A stretch of 64,000 nucleotides of DNA from Argonema antarcticum A004/B2 (GCF_023333585.1 NZ_JAIQZN010000039.1:1-64000); one strand, 5' to 3'. Counted from the stretch's first letter, positions 9,701 to 18,139 are shown. Notes: generated by a model not told the origin, from the sequence alone. A program made the numbers and translations.

Positions 9701-9988
9701 GCGCAGCAGTCCCAATCCCAGTTACAACAGATGCAAGTAGAGTGGGAGCGATCGCAATCCCAGTTACAACAGATGCAGGCAGAGTGGGAGCGATCGCAAT
9801 CCCAGTTACAACAGATGCAGGCAGAGTGGGAGCGATCGCAAAATCAACTCCAAATCGTTCAAGCAGAACACCAACAGACGCAAGCCATTATTAACCAAAT
9901 GGAGAGCAGTAAATTTTGGAAATTGAGAAAAGCATGGGTTCGATTCAAGCAAGCAATTGGTTTTAGCAACAATATTGAGAAACAATGA
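6740..9988 (+). CDS. Sulfotransferase / GT2 glycosyltransferase / long coiled-coil fusion
   Basis: A 1082-residue three-part protein. Residues about 20-260 are a sulfotransferase with a PAPS 5'-phosphosulfate loop (GMHRSGTS, 25-32). Residues about 335-560 are a GT2-type glycosyltransferase (VVIPCFNQG; LPLDSDNK as the DxD-like site). From about 575 to 1050 it is a Gln/Glu-rich coiled coil of roughly thirty 14-residue repeats with a Trp in most units (A-W-E-Q-T-Q-Q-Q pattern). The C-terminal basic segment (SKFWKLRKAWVRFKQAIG) could touch the membrane. ATG 6740 overlaps the previous gene, and ATG 6788 just before the sulfotransferase fold is an alternative. The stop overlaps the next start as ATGA. 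Confidence 0.88.
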   Translation: MARKRRVRTIKSRLLEMSQPLIITGMHRSGTSLTASFIKAIGVNLGNNFLNADDRNLKGYFEEIDFLEFQRSVLQNSCPPDEAGWHDWGWTESEKLDCSKFENYIENARNLINRRQQNFSIWGWKDPRTTLMLEFWNKVLPEAKYLLVYRFPWDVADSISRLNERVFDEHPDYALRIWAYYNNHLLDFYKKHSERCILFNINAWLEEPEKLIELIKNKLKINFVNTYKESEFKEVYEQQMFTTLAWDAFVVKKLYSGSNQYSSLLAELDEVADIPSGFSVKAIAELSHSRLTVKSAFANFLDRGTISESLKSTSLEQNETIVKEMSVVNEYENEIAVSVVIPCFNQGEFILEAISSVQSCQDRIYEILIINDCSTEKLTLKVLNYLKENGYHIIEHQSNQGLAEARNTGVKKARGRYILPLDSDNKIRAKYLTKAIEILDKYPEIGVVYGDAEFFGEKTGIWEVPEFNINKLAARNYIDACAVYRKEVWSDCGGYDSKIPGKMGYEDWDFWLGSVEKGWKFYHVREVLFDYRVRSDSMVSLCRIPENHARLVNYICAKHLEIYKTNFASILAEKDSALLKEQIRYEGMEMELQKTQAAFEESQSELERIQSAWSESQEQVQRIQSAWEQAQSEVQRIESAWKEAQKEVQIAYAASERSQSELRRIQTAWEEAQSEVEHIRSAWSESQEQLRLTHSEWDFAQLEVEEIRNAWEKSQEQLKRTQAELEQSQERSQKEAKRIQTAWEEAQSEAKRIQTAWEEAEQQVQLTQAEWERAEQQLQLTQAEWETTQSEAQRIQTAWNQAEQQLELTQAEWETTQSEAKRIQTAWNQAEQQLELTQVEWETTQSEAKRIQTAWNQAQEKVQLTQVEWERSQSELQLTRTEWQKVQQQTQYIQGAWEQTQQQAQHIQTVWEQTQSEVQHIQGAWEQTQQQTQHIQTAWEQTQQQTQHIQTAWEQTQQQTQHIQTAWEQTQQQVDLIQTAWEQAQQQAQQSQSQLQQMQVEWERSQSQLQQMQAEWERSQSQLQQMQAEWERSQNQLQIVQAEHQQTQAIINQMESSKFWKLRKAWVRFKQAIGFSNNIEKQ
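8521..9860 (+). repeat. 42-bp repeats encoding 14-residue coiled-coil units
   Basis: Within the fusion gene, a 42-bp unit repeats about thirty times with decreasing similarity toward the ends. Three consecutive units at about 9539-9664 are essentially identical at the DNA level, which indicates recent amplification. Because 42 is divisible by three, gain or loss changes the coiled-coil length without a frameshift. The repeats also create long spurious open frames on the other strand and in another frame. Confidence 0.9.
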
Positions 9989-12900
9989 AAAAAATTGTTA
10001 GTCATATAACAGAATTTGTTCGGAACGCCAACTTAAACCTATTAAGAGGAACTCAAGCAAATATTCTTCAAGAAAATGACTTATTCCAGGAAATAGTTCC
10101 AACTGGCGACTTACTGGGTTGTCTCGACTCTCCCACTATTAATGAAATTAATATAAACGGCACGCTGATTGTTTTTGGCTGGCTTAGTAGCAGAAATTCG
10201 CGCATCGAATCCCTCCTATTAGCCATCGACAACTTACCAGAAGAAACCATAACCTACGACCTGCCTCGGCCTGATGTCGCTCAAGTATTTCCAGATCTGC
10301 CAAATGCCGCTTTATCTGGCTTTAGATGGAATATCCTTTTAGGCCCTAACTACGCCGGAAATCTCACGCTCACCATTTGGGCAGTACTTGAAAATGGGGA
10401 AAAAACTTGTTGTTTTACTCGCCGAGTCACAGTTAAAACCTCTATCCCAACCCAAATTAAACGCTTAAACCCCTATACTTTTATTTATGGAGCAGCACTC
10501 AAAGCAATAGCCGCATACCAGCACGGACGCTTGTCACCCTCTCCTGTTGTGTGGGTTCGCAAACTACGTCGTTACTACCAACAAATACAAGCCGATCCAA
10601 ATGTCGAACTAGAAAATTTCCACGTAACTCATCCCTGGCAGATGCAAGATCCATATCAAAGATGGATTGAGACAAACCGCCTCACACCAAAGCTTTTGAC
10701 ACGCATGGCAGAAGATGCCGAAAAGCTTAAAAATAACAACCCCAAAATCAGCATTATTGTTCCTGTTTACAATACATCAGAGCTATTTTTGACGGAGATG
10801 ATCGATTCAGTCACCTCCCAAATTTATCCCAATTGGGAACTTTGTTTAGCTGACGATGCCTCCTCTAAACCTCATGTCAAAAGCATTCTCGAACAAGCAC
10901 AAGCATCAGACTCACGAATCAAAGTAAATTTTCGGCCCCAAAACGGTCACATTGTAGAAGCTACAAACTCAGCCTTAGATTTAGCTACAGGTGAATACGT
11001 TGCCTTCTTAGATCATGATGACATCCTGTCACCAGATGCCCTATTACACATTGCTGAATGTATTACCAAGAATCCAGATATCGATTGGATTTACACCGAT
11101 GAAGATAAAATAGATCTAACTGGGCGCAGGTACGACCCCCAGATGAAGGGTAAGTGGAGTCCAGAAATGATGCTCACCCATAATTTTACTCAACACTTTA
11201 CTGCGATCCGAAAGACCTTAGTAGATAAAGTTGGGCGGATGCGAAAAGGATATGAAGGGGCGCAGGATCTCGATTTATTTTTACGGGTAAGCGAACATAC
11301 CACCCCAGATAAAGTTAAACACATTCCCAAAGTTTGTTATCACTGGCGATGTCATGCTGAAAGTACCGCTTCTCACGGTACTCAAAAGCGCTACATTTTC
11401 GATAGCGCCGATCGCGGCATAACAGATGCTCTAGCACGTCGCGGTCTCAAAGCCAAGCCATTTTTGCCCGATATTGCAGAAAAGCACGGTTTATGTTTGT
11501 ACCAGCTTAAGTGGGACGAAAGCTTACTGGCTCAAAATCCTGTCACCATTGCCATCCCCACAAGAGACAAAGTAGAACTCCTAGAAAAATGTGTAGCCAG
11601 TTTAGAAAGAACCGTTGATAAGCGTTACGTCAAGTTATTAATAATTGACGATGGTTCTAGGGAACAAAAAACTCACGAATATTTCAAAAAATTAGTACAA
11701 AATCAAGTCCTGCAATGCCGAGTTATCAACTCAGGACGAACCAACGGCTCCTTCAACTATGCTCGCTTGATGAACCTAGCTGCCAGCTACGTTGACACAC
11801 CCTATATGCTTCATCTCAATAATGATATAGAAGCGATCGCCCCAGGCTGGTTAGAAGATATGGTAGGCTGGATGTCAATAGATGGTGTCGAAATAGTAGG
11901 AGCTAGACTTTTTTATCCCGATCGCACTATTCAGCACGCAGGCGTTGTCATCGGGCCACATAACGGACTTGCCGATCATCTATTTCATCATCTACCAAAA
12001 GAAGAAGTAGGTTATATTTGTTTACCCCATGCAGCACGCAATGTGTCAGCAGTCACAGGCGCTTGTCTTCTAACCTCAACAGCTTTATATCGAGAAATAG
12101 GTGGGTTTGACGAAGAAAATTTCGCCGTTCAGTACAACGATGTGGATTACTGTCTGCGCGTCATGCAATTAGGCAAACGTATTGTCTACACACCCCAAGC
12201 GAGCTTAATTCACCTAACGAGCGCATCTAGAGGCAACGATCATAACTATCAAGAACATTTGAACTTTTTAGCTAAATACAAAGACTTTAAAGATCCATTT
12301 TTTAATGAAAGCTTAGATATTGATTCCATGTGGATGGCTGTAAATCCATATCATTATTGCCACACCGAACGAGCATCTAAATTAAAAGTACTTGTACTTA
12401 CCCACAACTTAAACCTGGAAGGTGCTACCCTAATTGTTTACAATTATGCCCGCCATTTTGCTACGGTTGGCAACTATCAAGTTAACGTTCTATCTCCTGA
12501 AGACGGTCTGTTACGAGAAGCTTATGAAAATTTGAATATCCCCGTTAAAATTGTCTCCAAACAAGTACCGTTCCCAAATGAAACAATAGAGCAGTTTCGT
12601 AGCCGATTAAAAGAATTAGGCGATCGCATAGACTTAGCTTCATTTGACTTGGTGGTATGTAACACCTTGATTAGCTTTTGGGGCGTGGAATTGGCGCGTT
12701 TATTTGGCTTGCCAACTATATGGCATATCCATGAAAGTGCAACTCTAGATAAAAGTATTAAGAACTTTTTTGGTGAAGCTTGCGAAGAGTCAATGCCGCG
12801 ATTGCTGAAAGATTGTTTCTTAAATACCAATCAAGTAGTATTCCAAGCTAAAGCTACACAGAATGTGTTTCAATCGTTAAACGTTAAAGATAATTTCCGA

Positions 12901-13551
12901 ACCATACCCGGCGCAGTTCCTATAGACAAAATCAATCACTTTCGCCAATCCTATAGCAAATCTGAATTGCGTGCTAAATATGGCATCAATGAAAATGACG
13001 TAGTTTTAACTGTGGTGGGAACGATTTGCGAAAGAAAAGGACAACATATTTTCATAGAAGCAATTAAAGAGTTAGAGGCTCAATACTCTGAGAGAAATTT
13101 TAACTTATCTTGTGCGATCGTTGGCGGCAGAGTGATTAGCTATTATAACTTCTTGCAGCACCAAATCCGAAAATACAAGTTGGAAAATATGTACATTTAC
13201 GATCAAACCACAGATGTTTATGACTTTTTCGCTTTCAGCGATATTTTCGTTTGTTCAAGTTTTGAAGAGTCGTTCCCTAGAGTGATATTAGAAGCAATGG
13301 CATTCGAGTTAAAAATTGTTAGTACCAATGTGTTTGGGATTCCCGAAATGATTAGCGATCGCTATGAAGCATACTTAGTTGAACCGGGGAATTCCAAAGC
13401 TTTAGCTGATGCAATTCAAAACTGTTTGGAAAACCCAGAAGTATCGGCTCGTATGGCTAGTAATGCTTATGCGAAAGTATCGAGAATGTTTGACGAAGCA
13501 GACTTACTCCGAAGACAGCTTTTGCTAACGAAGCAAGTAGCATTAAAATAG
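9985..13551 (+). CDS. Three-domain glycosyltransferase (GT2-GT2-GT4)
   Basis: A 1188-residue protein. An N-terminal beta-rich module (about 35-155) is followed by a linker. The first GT2 domain is at about 248-480 (IIVPVYNTSE, FLDHDD as the DxD site). A second GT2-like domain is at about 520-790 (IAIPTRDKVE, HLNNDIE). A GT4-type domain occupies about 810-1180 (EESFPRVILEAMA near 1090). It probably adds two or three different sugars in sequence, as in multidomain O-antigen or capsule polymerising enzymes. The start codon overlaps the stop of the fusion gene (ATGA, 9985-9988), which suggests translational coupling. Confidence 0.92.
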   Translation: MKKIVSHITEFVRNANLNLLRGTQANILQENDLFQEIVPTGDLLGCLDSPTINEININGTLIVFGWLSSRNSRIESLLLAIDNLPEETITYDLPRPDVAQVFPDLPNAALSGFRWNILLGPNYAGNLTLTIWAVLENGEKTCCFTRRVTVKTSIPTQIKRLNPYTFIYGAALKAIAAYQHGRLSPSPVVWVRKLRRYYQQIQADPNVELENFHVTHPWQMQDPYQRWIETNRLTPKLLTRMAEDAEKLKNNNPKISIIVPVYNTSELFLTEMIDSVTSQIYPNWELCLADDASSKPHVKSILEQAQASDSRIKVNFRPQNGHIVEATNSALDLATGEYVAFLDHDDILSPDALLHIAECITKNPDIDWIYTDEDKIDLTGRRYDPQMKGKWSPEMMLTHNFTQHFTAIRKTLVDKVGRMRKGYEGAQDLDLFLRVSEHTTPDKVKHIPKVCYHWRCHAESTASHGTQKRYIFDSADRGITDALARRGLKAKPFLPDIAEKHGLCLYQLKWDESLLAQNPVTIAIPTRDKVELLEKCVASLERTVDKRYVKLLIIDDGSREQKTHEYFKKLVQNQVLQCRVINSGRTNGSFNYARLMNLAASYVDTPYMLHLNNDIEAIAPGWLEDMVGWMSIDGVEIVGARLFYPDRTIQHAGVVIGPHNGLADHLFHHLPKEEVGYICLPHAARNVSAVTGACLLTSTALYREIGGFDEENFAVQYNDVDYCLRVMQLGKRIVYTPQASLIHLTSASRGNDHNYQEHLNFLAKYKDFKDPFFNESLDIDSMWMAVNPYHYCHTERASKLKVLVLTHNLNLEGATLIVYNYARHFATVGNYQVNVLSPEDGLLREAYENLNIPVKIVSKQVPFPNETIEQFRSRLKELGDRIDLASFDLVVCNTLISFWGVELARLFGLPTIWHIHESATLDKSIKNFFGEACEESMPRLLKDCFLNTNQVVFQAKATQNVFQSLNVKDNFRTIPGAVPIDKINHFRQSYSKSELRAKYGINENDVVLTVVGTICERKGQHIFIEAIKELEAQYSERNFNLSCAIVGGRVISYYNFLQHQIRKYKLENMYIYDQTTDVYDFFAFSDIFVCSSFEESFPRVILEAMAFELKIVSTNVFGIPEMISDRYEAYLVEPGNSKALADAIQNCLENPEVSARMASNAYAKVSRMFDEADLLRRQLLLTKQVALK

Positions 13552-13597
13552 CAGTAAAGAGAGCAGTAATTGTGGTGCAAAGGAAGTAAAGATTTGT

Positions 13598-14425
13598 ATG
13601 GCAAAAATATATCAAAAAGAACGACAACCAGACTTCCTTATTATTGGAGCCCAAAGGTGTGGAACTACATCCTTTTATAGCTATCTAGTTCGCCATCCCC
13701 AGATTGTCCCCGCCGAAAAAAAAGAGGTGCATTTTTTTGACTTAAACTTTCACAAAGGCGTTGATTGGTATCGAGATCAATTTCCCAGATTTGCCAAGTA
13801 TGTCTCGCAGTCAGCTGAGGAATCTATCGCGGATGAGCAAGATAATTTTCCGGGGTTTATCACTGGTGAAGCAAGTCCTTATTATATCTTTCATCCTTCA
13901 GTTCCCCAACGCCTTTACCAATTGTTCCCCCAAGTGAAACTGATTGTGCTGCTGAGAGATCCCGTGGCTAGGGCAATTTCGCACTACAATCATGAAATAA
14001 GGCTAGGTGTAGAGTATCTGTCGATCGAGGATGCTCTAGCACAAGAAGAATTCCGACTCAAAGGCGAAATCGAAAAAATCCTCGCCTGTGAAACTTACTA
14101 CAGCTTCAACCATCAGCACTATTCCTACCTATCTAGGGGAACCTACATCGAACAACTCACAACTTGGATGAATTTTTTCCCCAGAGAACAGTTTTTGATT
14201 CTAAAAAGCGAAGATTTTTACGACAACCCAGCAGTCATCTTGAATAAAGCATTTGATTTTTTAAATCTCCCCTCTCATAAACTCGATAAGTATGACAAAC
14301 TCAATGTTGGTGATTACCTGGAAACAGAAATTAGCGAAGCAACACGGCTTCAACTAAAAGCATATTTCCAACCTTATAACCAAAAATTAGAAGAGTATTT
14401 TGGCACAAATTTTGATTGGATATAA
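13598..14425 (+). CDS. Sulfotransferase (PAPS-dependent)
   Basis: A 275-residue cytosolic sulfotransferase of the heparan-sulfate N-deacetylase/NodH-like type. The 5'-phosphosulfate loop FLIIGAQRCGTTSFYSYL is at residues 13-30. The 3'-phosphate site VLLRDPVARAISHY is at about 115-130. It probably transfers sulfate from PAPS to a sugar made by the neighbouring glycosyltransferases. It is the second sulfotransferase in the locus after the fusion protein, so the glycan is probably sulfated. Confidence 0.9.
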   Translation: MAKIYQKERQPDFLIIGAQRCGTTSFYSYLVRHPQIVPAEKKEVHFFDLNFHKGVDWYRDQFPRFAKYVSQSAEESIADEQDNFPGFITGEASPYYIFHPSVPQRLYQLFPQVKLIVLLRDPVARAISHYNHEIRLGVEYLSIEDALAQEEFRLKGEIEKILACETYYSFNHQHYSYLSRGTYIEQLTTWMNFFPREQFLILKSEDFYDNPAVILNKAFDFLNLPSHKLDKYDKLNVGDYLETEISEATRLQLKAYFQPYNQKLEEYFGTNFDWI

Positions 14426-16230
14426 AACTAAGGTTTTGCTCCCTAGCCCCACAAATCTGGGGTGCTACCCTCCTCATTCCCCCCAGATTTGGGGGGCTAG
14501 GGGGGCGATTGCGTAAGTCCTATTTCTTAATCATCGCCATCTTAGTGCTAGGCATCTTTTTTCGCTTCGTAAATTTGGACAAAAAAGTTTACTGGGGCGA
14601 TGAAGTATATACCTCATTCCGTATTGCTGGTTACACCCTTACAGAAGCGACTCAGGAACTCTTTGATGGTAAGCCAAAAAGCATCGAAGAATTGCAGGAA
14701 TATCAGCAACCCCATCGAAACAGAGGTGTAACCGATACTATTAAATCTTTAGCACTTGAAGATTCTCAGCACCCGCCATTATATTACATAATGGCATATT
14801 TTTGGGAAAAGTGGTTGGGTTCTGACCTGGCAATAAAAAGAAGTTTGCCCGCTCTAATTAGTTTATTTGTATTTCCTTGCCTTTATTGGTTGTGCTGGGA
14901 ATTATTTAACTCAACGCCGATCGCTTGGGTAACAGTAGCAATGGTAGCAGTTTCGCCTTTCCATGTGCTTTATGCTCAGGAAGTTCGAGAGTACAGCTTG
15001 TGGAGTGTGACCATTTTGTTATCCAGTTGGTTGCTGCTGCGAGCCTTATGCCTTAAAACAAAATTAAGTTGGGTAATTTATGCAGCCACTTTGCCAATTT
15101 TATTATATACTTACTTATTTTCTGTGCTAATTCTAATCGGACAGGGAATTTATGTATTTGCTAACGAAGGCTGGCAGTGGACTAAAACGCGAACTGCCTT
15201 CTTACTGGCATCTGGCTTTGGATTGATAACATTTACACCTTGGCTGTTTGTTGTCGCTAATAACTTATCGACTATTCAAAGCACAACTAGCCACTTCCAA
15301 GAAAAAGTGTCGCTGCCATCTTTATTTCAAATGTGGGGTTTTAATCTCAGCCGTGCTTTCATCGATCTAGATAGTCAGGGTAGAATTGTAGAATTTGGCA
15401 ATCCAATAGCAGGTATTATCCGGGTGATTTTGGTAGTAACGCTGGCAATTTTGGTAGTATATAGCATTTATTTTATCTGCCGGAAAACTCCAAAGAGAGT
15501 TTGGTTATTTATTTTGACTTTGATGGGAGTAACAGGGCTAGCTGCGATCTTGCCAGATTTAATTTTTGGGGGCATCCGTTCAAGTGTAAGTCGTTACCTT
15601 GTTCCCTGTTATTTAGGGATTCAAATCGCAGTTGCTTATACTATTTATAGTTTGATGTCTTACCAGGAGATCCCCCCCACCCCCCCCTTAAAAAGGGGGA
15701 GCAAACATTGTCGTGACCAGGCTCTACCTCACGACAATGTAGAGGCTCAGCCTCTTATGGAGGGTGGCTTTACAGGGCGAATAACGAGCGAAAAGCGTCG
15801 TCTATTGTGGCGTTTTATCGCGCTTGTGCTAATATCTGGTGGTGTTATATCATGTGCTATTAGCTCTCAAGCAGAATCTTGGTGGAGTAAATACGGAAGC
15901 TATTACAATCCTCAAGTAGCTGGCATTATTAACCAGCATCAACGTCCACTTGCGATCAGTAGCGGTTATGTCCCAAGAGTCCTGTCTCTCAGCTATTTGC
16001 TTAATCCAAAAGCAAAGATTCAGTTTGTGGCTGAAAAAGATATAACCCAGATTCCCGATGGCTTCAGCGATGTGTTTTTATACCGACCTTCAGAAAAATT
16101 AAAATCTCGACACTGGAAACAAGGTAACTATAAAATAGAAACGGTTTACCAGTCACCGCCAGTTTTCGATTACCTGGAGCCAATTTCCCGCTCAAGCGAA
16201 ATCTGGCTCTGGAAATTAGCGAAACGCTGA
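14416..16230 (+). CDS. GT39-like integral-membrane glycosyltransferase
   Basis: A protein of up to 604 residues with about eleven hydrophobic segments and the early acidic loop motif YWGDEVYTS (about residues 58-66), typical of ArnT/PMT-type GT-C enzymes that use polyprenyl-phosphate sugars. The 14416 start is a TTG overlapping the previous stop. The first 30 codons read through a G/C-rich palindromic repeat (14440-14506), so a TTG at 14509 just before the first membrane helix is an alternative. A second repeat-derived block (about residues 418-454) sits in frame in a loop between two membrane helices. It probably decorates the exported glycan on the outer face of the membrane. Confidence 0.82.
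   Translation: MDIKLRFCSLAPQIWGATLLIPPRFGGLGGRLRKSYFLIIAILVLGIFFRFVNLDKKVYWGDEVYTSFRIAGYTLTEATQELFDGKPKSIEELQEYQQPHRNRGVTDTIKSLALEDSQHPPLYYIMAYFWEKWLGSDLAIKRSLPALISLFVFPCLYWLCWELFNSTPIAWVTVAMVAVSPFHVLYAQEVREYSLWSVTILLSSWLLLRALCLKTKLSWVIYAATLPILLYTYLFSVLILIGQGIYVFANEGWQWTKTRTAFLLASGFGLITFTPWLFVVANNLSTIQSTTSHFQEKVSLPSLFQMWGFNLSRAFIDLDSQGRIVEFGNPIAGIIRVILVVTLAILVVYSIYFICRKTPKRVWLFILTLMGVTGLAAILPDLIFGGIRSSVSRYLVPCYLGIQIAVAYTIYSLMSYQEIPPTPPLKRGSKHCRDQALPHDNVEAQPLMEGGFTGRITSEKRRLLWRFIALVLISGGVISCAISSQAESWWSKYGSYYNPQVAGIINQHQRPLAISSGYVPRVLSLSYLLNPKAKIQFVAEKDITQIPDGFSDVFLYRPSEKLKSRHWKQGNYKIETVYQSPPVFDYLEPISRSSEIWLWKLAKR
14440..14508. repeat. Palindromic CCCCAGATTTGGGG-type repeat at gene start
   Basis: The segment holds CCCCCCAGATTTGGGGGG and a related CCCCACAAATCTGGGG palindrome, flanked by CCTAGCCCC and GGGGCTAGG. 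A similar palindrome lies at 63350-63381. The repeat was probably inserted at the border of the sulfotransferase and GT39-like genes and now supplies the putative N terminus of the latter. Confidence 0.6.
15669..15776. repeat. Palindromic repeat block inserted in frame in the GT39-like gene
   Basis: Three palindromes follow each other: CCCCCCTTAAAAAGGGGG, a 12-bp stem (15705-15716 with 15729-15740) and AGAGGCTCAGCCTCT (15741-15755). Such blocks are typically intergenic in cyanobacteria. Here the block is about 108 bp, free of stops in the gene frame, and encodes a Pro/Lys/Gly-rich loop unlike the surrounding membrane helices. Confidence 0.65.
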
Positions 16231-16240
16231 TGAATAGTAA

Positions 16241-16368
16241 TATAGCTAGGGACTAGGGGCTAGGGGCTAGGGACTAGGGAAGAGGGAAGAGGAAAAAGCT
16301 TGACGAAGTAAGGGATTATGGACTAAAGGTAACCCCGCCCCTACTTAATCGCCCTGGCGGTTGCTATA
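16241..16368. repeat. Composite TATAGC-bounded repeat, copy 2
   Basis: The copy starts TATAGCTAGGGACTAGG, contains CTAGGGG/GGAAGAG heptamers and the GGGATTATGGACT core, and ends CGGTTGCTATA. It lies 10 bp after the GT39-like stop. It belongs to the same family as the copies at 43.6 and 49.2 kb. Confidence 0.8.
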
Positions 16369-16383
16369 TAAGAAAGAAATAAA

Positions 16384-16546
16384 GTAGGTTGGGTTTTGTT
16401 GCCTCAACCCAACCTACTATTCTTCAAGAAAAAGGGGTATTATCGCACCGCACCCGCCCTTCTTCCCTCTTCCCTCTTCCCTCTTCCCTCTTCCCTCTTC
16501 CCTCTTCCCTAGCCCCTAGCCCCTAGCCCCTCTCTTCCCCTAGCCC
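16384..16546. repeat. Hairpin plus CTTCCCT/AGCCCCT heptamer tract before the GT4 gene
   Basis: GTAGGTTGGGTT and AACCCAACCTAC (16384-16417) form a perfect 12-bp stem, a palindrome seen again near 51750 and 55850. From about 16458 to 16546 run CTTCCCT heptamers followed by AGCCCCT units, ending directly at the ATG of the GT4 gene. The GT4 gene therefore has no recognisable Shine-Dalgarno motif. Confidence 0.7.
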
Positions 16547-17848
16547 ATGCGAATTCTTTTCCTGCATCCTAATTTTCCAGCTCAATTTCGCCACGTGGCG
16601 ACACTTTTAGCTCAAGACCCCAACAATGAAGTGGTCTTTGGCTGTAAAATCGAAAATCCAGAGTGGCAGATTCCTGGCGTCCGCAAAGTGCTGTTCAAGG
16701 TGAGCCGCGAAGCAAGAGCTGAGACGCACCACTATGTCCGTTTCCTAGAAAATGGCGTTTTGCATGGACAAGCTATGTTTCGGGTAGCGGAACAGCTGAA
16801 GGCAGAAGGATTTATTCCAGACATAATCTACGGCCATTCCGGTTGGGGGCCAACGCTGTTTATGAAGGATGCCTTCCCGAACAGTCAGCTGATGTGTTAT
16901 TTCGAGTGGTTTTACCATGCCGTTGGGTCAGATGCTGACTTTGACCCAGCTGACCCGTTATCGGTGGATGATATGGCGCGAATTCGCACGAAAAATGCGC
17001 CTATTTTGATAGATTTGTATAGTTGTGACCGGGGAATATCTCCAACTAACTGGCAAAAGTCCCAGTTTCCTCAAGAATTCCACAGCAAGATTTCTGTGCT
17101 GCACGACGGGGTGGATACCGACTACTTTAAACCGAATCCCGGCGCGAAACTGATCCTGCCAAATCTAGATTTGTCAGAAGTTGATGAAATTGTCACTTAT
17201 GTAGGGCGGGGAATGGAGCCTTATCGGGGCTTTCCCGAATTTATTGAAAGCCTTGCCTACGTGCAAGAGAGACGTCCTAACTGCCATATAGTAGTGGTAG
17301 GGGCCGATCGCGTCTGTTATGGCAAAGCTTTGCCCAATGGCGTCACCTATAAAGAGCAGATGCTCAAGAAAGTACCCCTGGATTTATCCCGAATTCACTT
17401 TGTCGGCTCCCTACCCTACGGGTTATACCTAAAAGTAATTCAGGCGTCAAAAGCCCACATCTATTTAACTCGGCCATTTGTGTTATCTTGGTCGATGATT
17501 GAAGCCATGTCTACCGGATGCGTGGTGATTGGCTCCGATACCCCTCCAGTGAGCGAAGTTATCCGCAGTGGCGAAAATGGTTTGCTCGTCGATTTCTTCT
17601 CACCCAAGCAGATTGCTGACAAAATCGATGCAGTTTTGGATCATCCCACCCGCATGGCAGAAATCCGCCAAAAGGCTCGGAAAACAGTTTTAGAACAGTA
17701 TTCCCATGATGTCTTGCTGCCCCGCCATATCCAGCTAATTCAAGACGTAGCTAATCGTTCCCTCTCACCACAACAGAAGGTGGCGTCCAGCCTTGGGCTG
17801 CAAACCCAAGATTTTGCCTTGGCGCAGGGAAATTTAACCAAATCTTGA
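16547..17848 (+). CDS. GT4-family glycosyltransferase
   Basis: A 433-residue GT-B fold enzyme. The N-terminal Rossmann half begins MRILFLHPNFPAQFRHVA. The C-terminal nucleotide-sugar half contains VGRGMEPYRGF (about 222-232) and the EAMSTGCVVIGSD segment (about 323-335) with the donor-binding acidic residue. It probably transfers a hexose or deoxyhexose in the assembly of the glycan of this locus. Repeats separate it from the upstream genes, so it may have its own promoter. The start ATG follows a heptamer tract and has no clear ribosome binding site. Confidence 0.9.
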   Translation: MRILFLHPNFPAQFRHVATLLAQDPNNEVVFGCKIENPEWQIPGVRKVLFKVSREARAETHHYVRFLENGVLHGQAMFRVAEQLKAEGFIPDIIYGHSGWGPTLFMKDAFPNSQLMCYFEWFYHAVGSDADFDPADPLSVDDMARIRTKNAPILIDLYSCDRGISPTNWQKSQFPQEFHSKISVLHDGVDTDYFKPNPGAKLILPNLDLSEVDEIVTYVGRGMEPYRGFPEFIESLAYVQERRPNCHIVVVGADRVCYGKALPNGVTYKEQMLKKVPLDLSRIHFVGSLPYGLYLKVIQASKAHIYLTRPFVLSWSMIEAMSTGCVVIGSDTPPVSEVIRSGENGLLVDFFSPKQIADKIDAVLDHPTRMAEIRQKARKTVLEQYSHDVLLPRHIQLIQDVANRSLSPQQKVASSLGLQTQDFALAQGNLTKS

Positions 17849-17987
17849 CAAAGATTGTAAAGAATCTTCGCTATTATAGGCAAGATTGCACATAATTTGC
17901 GTATGGAGGGAACTATAAAATAAGTTGAACAGTCAGGAAGCAAAAAAGTTATGGCCTGGAAACCTATTTAGGTAATTGGGGAAAATT

Positions 17988-18125
17988 ATGATGCAAGCTA
18001 TACTACTGAAAGCAAGCGTGGTAGAGGGAGCCAGCGAATCTACCTGTGAAACTCTATCACCGCAAGCTATTTTCGCGAATCCGTCGGATATCTTAGAAAA
18101 TATCCAATCCACGACTAAGGAATGA
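17988..18125 (+). CDS. Small 45-residue open frame upstream of the RTX gene
   Basis: The frame reads MMQAILLKASVVEGASES and so on to a TGA at 18123-18125. Its stop overlaps the GAGGAG Shine-Dalgarno (18124-18129) of the RTX gene, which starts at 18140. That layout would couple translation of the two. The peptide has no recognised domain, and its own ribosome binding site is weak (GGGG at 17978-17981). It could be a leader peptide or a chance frame. Confidence 0.35.
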   Translation: MMQAILLKASVVEGASESTCETLSPQAIFANPSDILENIQSTTKE

Positions 18126-18139
18126 GGAGTGAACGATAA

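Noticed and set aside
8433-9894. Several long open frames antisense to or out of phase with the coiled-coil repeats (for example 8433-8990 minus, 8965-9894 plus, 9267-9620 minus)
   Set aside because: They arise because a 42-bp repeat keeps all frames open. Their translations are periodic with Cys/Pro-rich nonsense units, and the 6740-9988 frame has real domains on both sides.
16440-16546. Regular short repeats that might look like a CRISPR array
   Set aside because: Units are contiguous heptamers without spacers, and no cas genes are present. These are STRRs.
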